Assembly: GCA_045593905.1 (NCBI GenBank)
Contig: JAZNXL010000072.1
Coordinates: forward strand, 1 to 63,606
Reading direction: 5' to 3'
Length of the DNA stretch: 63,606 nt
Source: RGIG9041 sp045593905
Lineage (GTDB): Bacteria > Bacillota > Clostridia > Oscillospirales > QAKW01
Made by a program: the position numbers and the translations under genes. Positions 61,497-63,606 of the stretch are shown piece by piece (positions within the stretch are counted from its first letter, which is position 1; every line of letters starts with the position of its first letter). The notes beneath the pieces were generated by a model, which did no database searches, was not told where the DNA came from, and saw nothing but the letters and a program-made list of their open reading frames with translations.

Positions 61497-61706
61497 ATGC
61501 GATTAAAAGAAATACGAGAAGATTCCGATATAAAACAAAAAGAAATAGCCGATTATTTGCACATCAAGCAAAACACATATTCACAATACGAAAACGGACA
61601 ACGGCAAATACCAATCGATACATTAATTCAAATTGCAAAATTCTATAACACAAGTGTCGATTATCTTTTGGGGCTTACCAACACAAAAGAAAAATATCCC
61701 AAATAA
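61497..61706 (+). CDS. XRE-family helix-turn-helix regulator
   Basis: The 69-residue protein is a single HTH_3 domain: LKEIREDSDIKQKEIADYLH, KQNTYSQYENGQRQIP, TLIQIAKFYNTSVDYLLGLT. These small regulators resemble phage repressors and antitoxins. A perfect inverted repeat lies in the divergent promoter region, as expected for an autoregulated repressor. AAGGAG precedes the ATG. No toxin-like partner was recognised; the divergent 81-residue protein does not look like one. Confidence 0.9.
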   Translation: MRLKEIREDSDIKQKEIADYLHIKQNTYSQYENGQRQIPIDTLIQIAKFYNTSVDYLLGLTNTKEKYPK

Positions 61707-61736
61707 AAAATGACCTCATTTGAGGTCATTTTTTTA
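61705..61736. terminator. bidirectional terminator
   Basis: AAATGACCTCA and TGAGGTCATTT with flanking A and T runs between the convergent XRE and four-helix-bundle genes. Confidence 0.85.
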
Positions 61737-62084
61737 TAGATTATATTTTTCCTTTGTGGTGTTGATTGACGCAATTAAGATTCGACGAATTTTGCCACAA
61801 TCGTTTTTTAATTCCTCATATAATTCAGCGCTGATTATATCGGTCTTTGCAAACAGCTTAAGCCAATATTCAGTTTCATAGCATTCTTTTAATGCTATTT
61901 GAAGTTTTGACACAAAATCAGCCTTGCTTTGCGCGTAATTGGCTTCATGAATATTAGCGCCTATGCTGGTACCGCTTTTAAGGATTTGAGTTTTTAGAAC
62001 ACCCTTGCCTTGAATCTTATCATTTAGTTTTACAATTTTTACTGCAAACTCAATAGAAAGTTCAATCAAAAGATTGTCAGACAT
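61734..62084 (-). CDS. four-helix-bundle protein (23S rRNA intervening-sequence / S23 type)
   Basis: The 116-residue protein matches the four-helix-bundle family found inside 23S rRNA intervening sequences and as free genes: SIEFAVKIVKLNDKIQGKGV, then LKSGTSIGANIHEANYAQSK, FVSKLQIALKECYETEYWLKL and LKNDCGKIRRILIASINTTK. The SIGANIHEA segment is the family hallmark. Molecular function is not established; it forms pentamers in known structures as I recall. AAGGAG lies 8 bases upstream of the ATG. Directly upstream is a train of nine hairpins, which looks like part of the same unit. Confidence 0.9.
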   Translation of the reverse strand: MSDNLLIELSIEFAVKIVKLNDKIQGKGVLKTQILKSGTSIGANIHEANYAQSKADFVSKLQIALKECYETEYWLKLFAKTDIISAELYEELKNDCGKIRRILIASINTTKEKYNL

Positions 62085-62100
62085 TTTTGGTTCTCCTTAT

Positions 62101-62307
62101 AATGAAATGCGCAATAGCGCATGAAATGATTTCATCATGAAATGTAACTAGTGTTACATGAAATAAAATTTGCCAAATAAATTTCATATAATAATGCGCC
62201 GCATCTATTAGATACGGCGCATTTCATGCTTTAGCATTTAATTCATAAAATGAATTTCATTTGCCATAAGGCAAATTTCATTGCAAATAATCTGCGATTA
62301 TTTGCAA
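62101..62307 (-). repeat. train of nine hairpins joined by ATGAAAT/ATTTCAT linkers
   Basis: Consecutive hairpins: 62107-62122 (ATGCGC/GCGCAT), 62121-62135 and 62129-62143 (alternative ATGAAAT/ATTTCAT pairings), 62142-62159 (ATGTAAC/GTTACAT), 62167-62185 (AAATTT pair), 62193-62223 (AATGCGCCG/CGGCGCATT plus ATCTA/TAGAT), 62226-62237, 62240-62256 (AATTCAT/ATGAATT), 62259-62276 (ATTTGCC/GGCAAAT), 62281-62307 (12-bp perfect arms). Nearly every base is paired. The array starts in the stop codon of a truncated gene end and stops at the RBS of the four-helix-bundle gene. Confidence 0.88.
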
Positions 62308-62390
62308 GCTTCTTCAATAGCAACAGCACAAGCAACAGTCATACCAACCATGGGGTTGTTACCTGCACCGATAAGTCCCATCATCTCTAG
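62298..62390 (-). pseudogene. truncated 3' end of an unidentified gene
   Basis: Minus-strand reading gives MMGLIGAGNNPMVGMTVACA followed by VAIEEACK and a TAA at 62298-62300. Upstream the frame meets a TGA within about ten codons. Codon use is like the host core genes and unlike the AT-rich DUF3800 side, so this looks like the last 28 or so codons of a chromosomal gene cut by an insertion. I do not recognise the protein. Confidence 0.6.
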
Positions 62391-62461
62391 ATAAAAGGGA
62401 CTATGTCACTCATCAGTAGAATTTATATAACTTTTATTATTATTTAATTTCCCTTTTTCTA

Positions 62462-62490
62462 TTGTAATGATTATTAAATTATGCTATAAT
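62462..62490 (+). promoter_or_regulatory. candidate promoter upstream of RNA copy 1
   Basis: TTGTAA (62462-62467), 17 bases, TATAAT (62485-62490). A second TATAAT at 62534-62539, closer to the RNA, has no clear -35. Confidence 0.5.
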
Positions 62491-62577
62491 TTGTTTGAAA
62501 ATAATGTTGTTCGTTTTGTTCGTTTAAATCTGCTATAATATAGTTAATGAAAAGCGTTTTATTACATATACTATCAA

Positions 62578-62665
62578 GAGAGCATAAAGTAAGTCCTATA
62601 AACCGCTATTTTCAAGGTAAGTGTCATGTGTTGGCACCGGTAATAGGCAATATGCTCTCGTTTTT
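62578..62665 (+). ncRNA. DUF3800-associated structured RNA, copy 1
   Basis: Closed by a perfect 9-bp helix, GAGAGCATA (62578-62586) and TATGCTCTC (62651-62659), followed by TTTTT, which makes it terminator-like. Inside: CCTAT/ATAGG (62595-62599, 62643-62647), CCG/CGG (62603-62605, 62638-62640) and GTGTC/GGCAC (62621-62625, 62633-62637) with the loop ATGTGTT. Unpaired conserved pieces are AAGTAAGT, ATAAA and AAGGTAA. It ends 32 bases before the DUF3800 start codon. Copy 2 keeps the structure with changed base pairs. Confidence 0.85.
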
Positions 62666-62696
62666 ATTTGCAACACTTATTTAGGGGGATGTATAA

Positions 62697-63380
62697 TTGC
62701 AACATTTATATGTAGATGAATCAGGCTCCATGAGTAAAGACTATGCTGATGATTTCCCATATTTCATTATTTGTACTGTTAGAGCTAAAGACCCAGATAA
62801 ATTAAAAAAACTATACAAAAGATTTGTAGCAAAAAACTTTAAAAAACTCAAAGAAATTGATAACGGCAAAATGTTTGATGGAAATAAATTTAAAGAATTA
62901 AAAGGATTTTCTTTTAATTATGAGATGAAAATGAATTTTATTAGTTATTTTTGTCGTCCTGATTTATTGGAAATTTACTACATAAAAGTTCTTAACAAAA
63001 ATCTTTCATCACCCAAACTATATAAAAACACTGCTCGAGCATTTAATTATTTATATAAATTAATGTTACAGTGTTTTCTGAAGAAAAAACTATTACCCAA
63101 TGATGAATATATGATTCAATTTGACAATAGAAATCAAAAAAATGAAAGTATAAATTCCTTAGAAGATTATTTAAACATGACGTTACACTTTGAAGGATAC
63201 ACAGATGAAATAACCATCAAATATTTCAACTCAGAAAATAATTGTCTTATACAAATTGCTGATGTATTCTCTAATATATTCTACTCATATTGCATAAACG
63301 AAAAAAATTATAATGAAGAAATAAAAAAATTAAAATCAAAAAAAGTGATAAAAGGTATTTTTCAATTCCCTATAAATTAA
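62697..63380 (+). CDS. DUF3800-family protein
   Basis: The 227-residue protein has the DUF3800 hallmarks: LYVDESGSMSK at the N-terminus, DDFPYFIICTVRA next, YMIQFDNRNQKNESINSL in the middle, and the C-terminal NNCLIQIADVFSNIFY. The acidic residues in VDESG, QFDNR and QIAD look like a metal-dependent nuclease site, but no activity is established as far as I know. Start is TTG at 62697 with AGGGGGA (62683-62689) 7 bases upstream. The gene is very AT-rich and lysine-rich, unlike the core genes. It lies between two copies of a structured RNA, each with promoter-like sequences. Confidence 0.9.
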   Translation: MQHLYVDESGSMSKDYADDFPYFIICTVRAKDPDKLKKLYKRFVAKNFKKLKEIDNGKMFDGNKFKELKGFSFNYEMKMNFISYFCRPDLLEIYYIKVLNKNLSSPKLYKNTARAFNYLYKLMLQCFLKKKLLPNDEYMIQFDNRNQKNESINSLEDYLNMTLHFEGYTDEITIKYFNSENNCLIQIADVFSNIFYSYCINEKNYNEEIKKLKSKKVIKGIFQFPIN

Positions 63381-63383
63381 TCA

Positions 63384-63411
63384 TTGACTTTTATAAATAA
63401 TGTGATATAAT
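63384..63411 (+). promoter_or_regulatory. promoter of RNA copy 2
   Basis: TTGACT (63384-63389), 16 bases, TATAAT (63406-63411). Transcription would start near 63418, right at the closing helix of the RNA and only a few bases after the DUF3800 stop codon. Confidence 0.75.
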
Positions 63412-63414
63412 GAA

Positions 63415-63517
63415 ATTGCTAAAAGTAAGTCCTATAAAGTGCCATCTTCTAGGTAAGTGCTATGTGTTAGTACCGCTTGTAGGCAATTAGTGTAAAAAGA
63501 GCGATTAGCTCTTTTTT
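63415..63517 (+). ncRNA. DUF3800-associated structured RNA, copy 2, with its own terminator
   Basis: Aligned with copy 1 over about 66 bases. Identical unpaired segments (AAAGTAAGTCCTATAAA, AGGTAAGTG, ATGTGTT, TAGGCAAT) alternate with changed helices: TGCTAA/TTAGTG, CCTAT/GTAGG, GTG/CGC and GTGCT/AGTAC. A separate terminator follows: AAAAAGAGC (63494-63502), GATTA, GCTCTTTTTT. With the promoter at 63384 this forms a complete small transcription unit of about 100 nt. Confidence 0.85.
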
Positions 63518-63530
63518 GTTTTATGTATAT

Positions 63531-63560
63531 AAAGTACACTTTTTATAAAGTGTACTTTTT
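63531..63560. terminator. second terminator-like hairpin at the right edge
   Basis: AAAGTACACTTT and AAAGTGTACTTT with a T run, 14 bases beyond the RNA terminator. It may serve a gene entering from beyond the window. Confidence 0.65.
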
Positions 63561-63606
63561 TATTGAAATAAATTATAAAAAAATATAGACACATCATCCT
63601 TGAAAA

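Noticed and set aside
61148..61706. XRE gene plus 81-residue gene as a toxin-antitoxin pair
   Set aside because: The genes are divergent rather than in one operon and the 81-residue protein shows no toxin motif.
62590..62622. GTAAGT blocks as splice-like or group II intron sites
   Set aside because: No intron domain V, no reverse transcriptase and no split gene; the match to a eukaryotic splice donor is chance.
1..63606. tRNA or rRNA genes
   Set aside because: No cloverleaf with the T-loop signature and no rRNA sequence was recognised on either strand; a short tRNA could still be missed by eye.

Overview
The window reads as a chromosomal segment of an anaerobic, low-to-mid GC Bacillota (class Clostridia). 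Evidence for this: a Spo0A orthologue, a complete [FeFe]-hydrogenase maturation set (HydE, HydG, HydF), a Re-type citrate synthase, a clostridial-type ferredoxin, SLH-domain surface proteins, a T-box riboswitch, and the Bacillota gene orders holB-ricT and trmN6-rsmI. No rRNA, tRNA, prophage or CRISPR array was recognised. The species cannot be named from the sequence.

Layout. 1-6.4 kb: start of pgk, secA, a lipoprotein gene, and serS-ybaK behind a T-box. 6.4-10.5 kb: hydrogenase maturation operon (TM1266-like regulator, hydE, hydG, hydF) behind a leader with an internal terminator. 10.5-17.8 kb: pncC and small redox proteins, then femX-alr-holB-ricT, a ferredoxin gene and RNase J behind a structured leader. 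17.8-22.8 kb: two SLH proteins, one a beta-helix protein and one an amidase. 22.9-30.5 kb: spo0A and a tight operon of Re-citrate synthase, GntR regulator, aconitase and isocitrate dehydrogenase (the oxidative branch from acetyl-CoA to 2-oxoglutarate), followed by trmN6 and rsmI. 30.6-37.1 kb: ABC transporters. 37.3-41.4 kb: nucleoside kinase, beta-CASP nuclease, histidine phosphatase, and a REP-associated transposase whose own coding sequence contains REP hairpins, next to a REP-rich repeat block. 41.4-57.4 kb: a surface cluster built around a 4482-residue protein. 57.6-61.1 kb: REPs, a redox protein, and a glycoside-hydrolase-like gene divergent from its AraC-type regulator. 61.1-63.6 kb: an AT-rich accessory tail with an XRE regulator, a nine-hairpin train in front of a four-helix-bundle gene, a truncated gene end, and a DUF3800 gene flanked by two copies of a structured RNA.

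The three least ordinary signals are: (1) the DUF3800 gene between two copies of an RNA whose helices change in a compensatory way between copies; (2) the RAYT transposase that carries GTAG-headed hairpins in frame, where the intragenic tandem repeat is 21 bp and the intergenic version is 22 bp; (3) the surface cluster, where a small secreted protein shares a domain with the C-terminus of the giant protein and is accompanied by two related membrane-anchored proteins and an LPXTG-like anchor protein. The Spo0A receiver has also lost its acidic pair and its conserved lysine.

All assignments come from reading motifs and protein similarity by eye. No database search, folding program or alignment was run.
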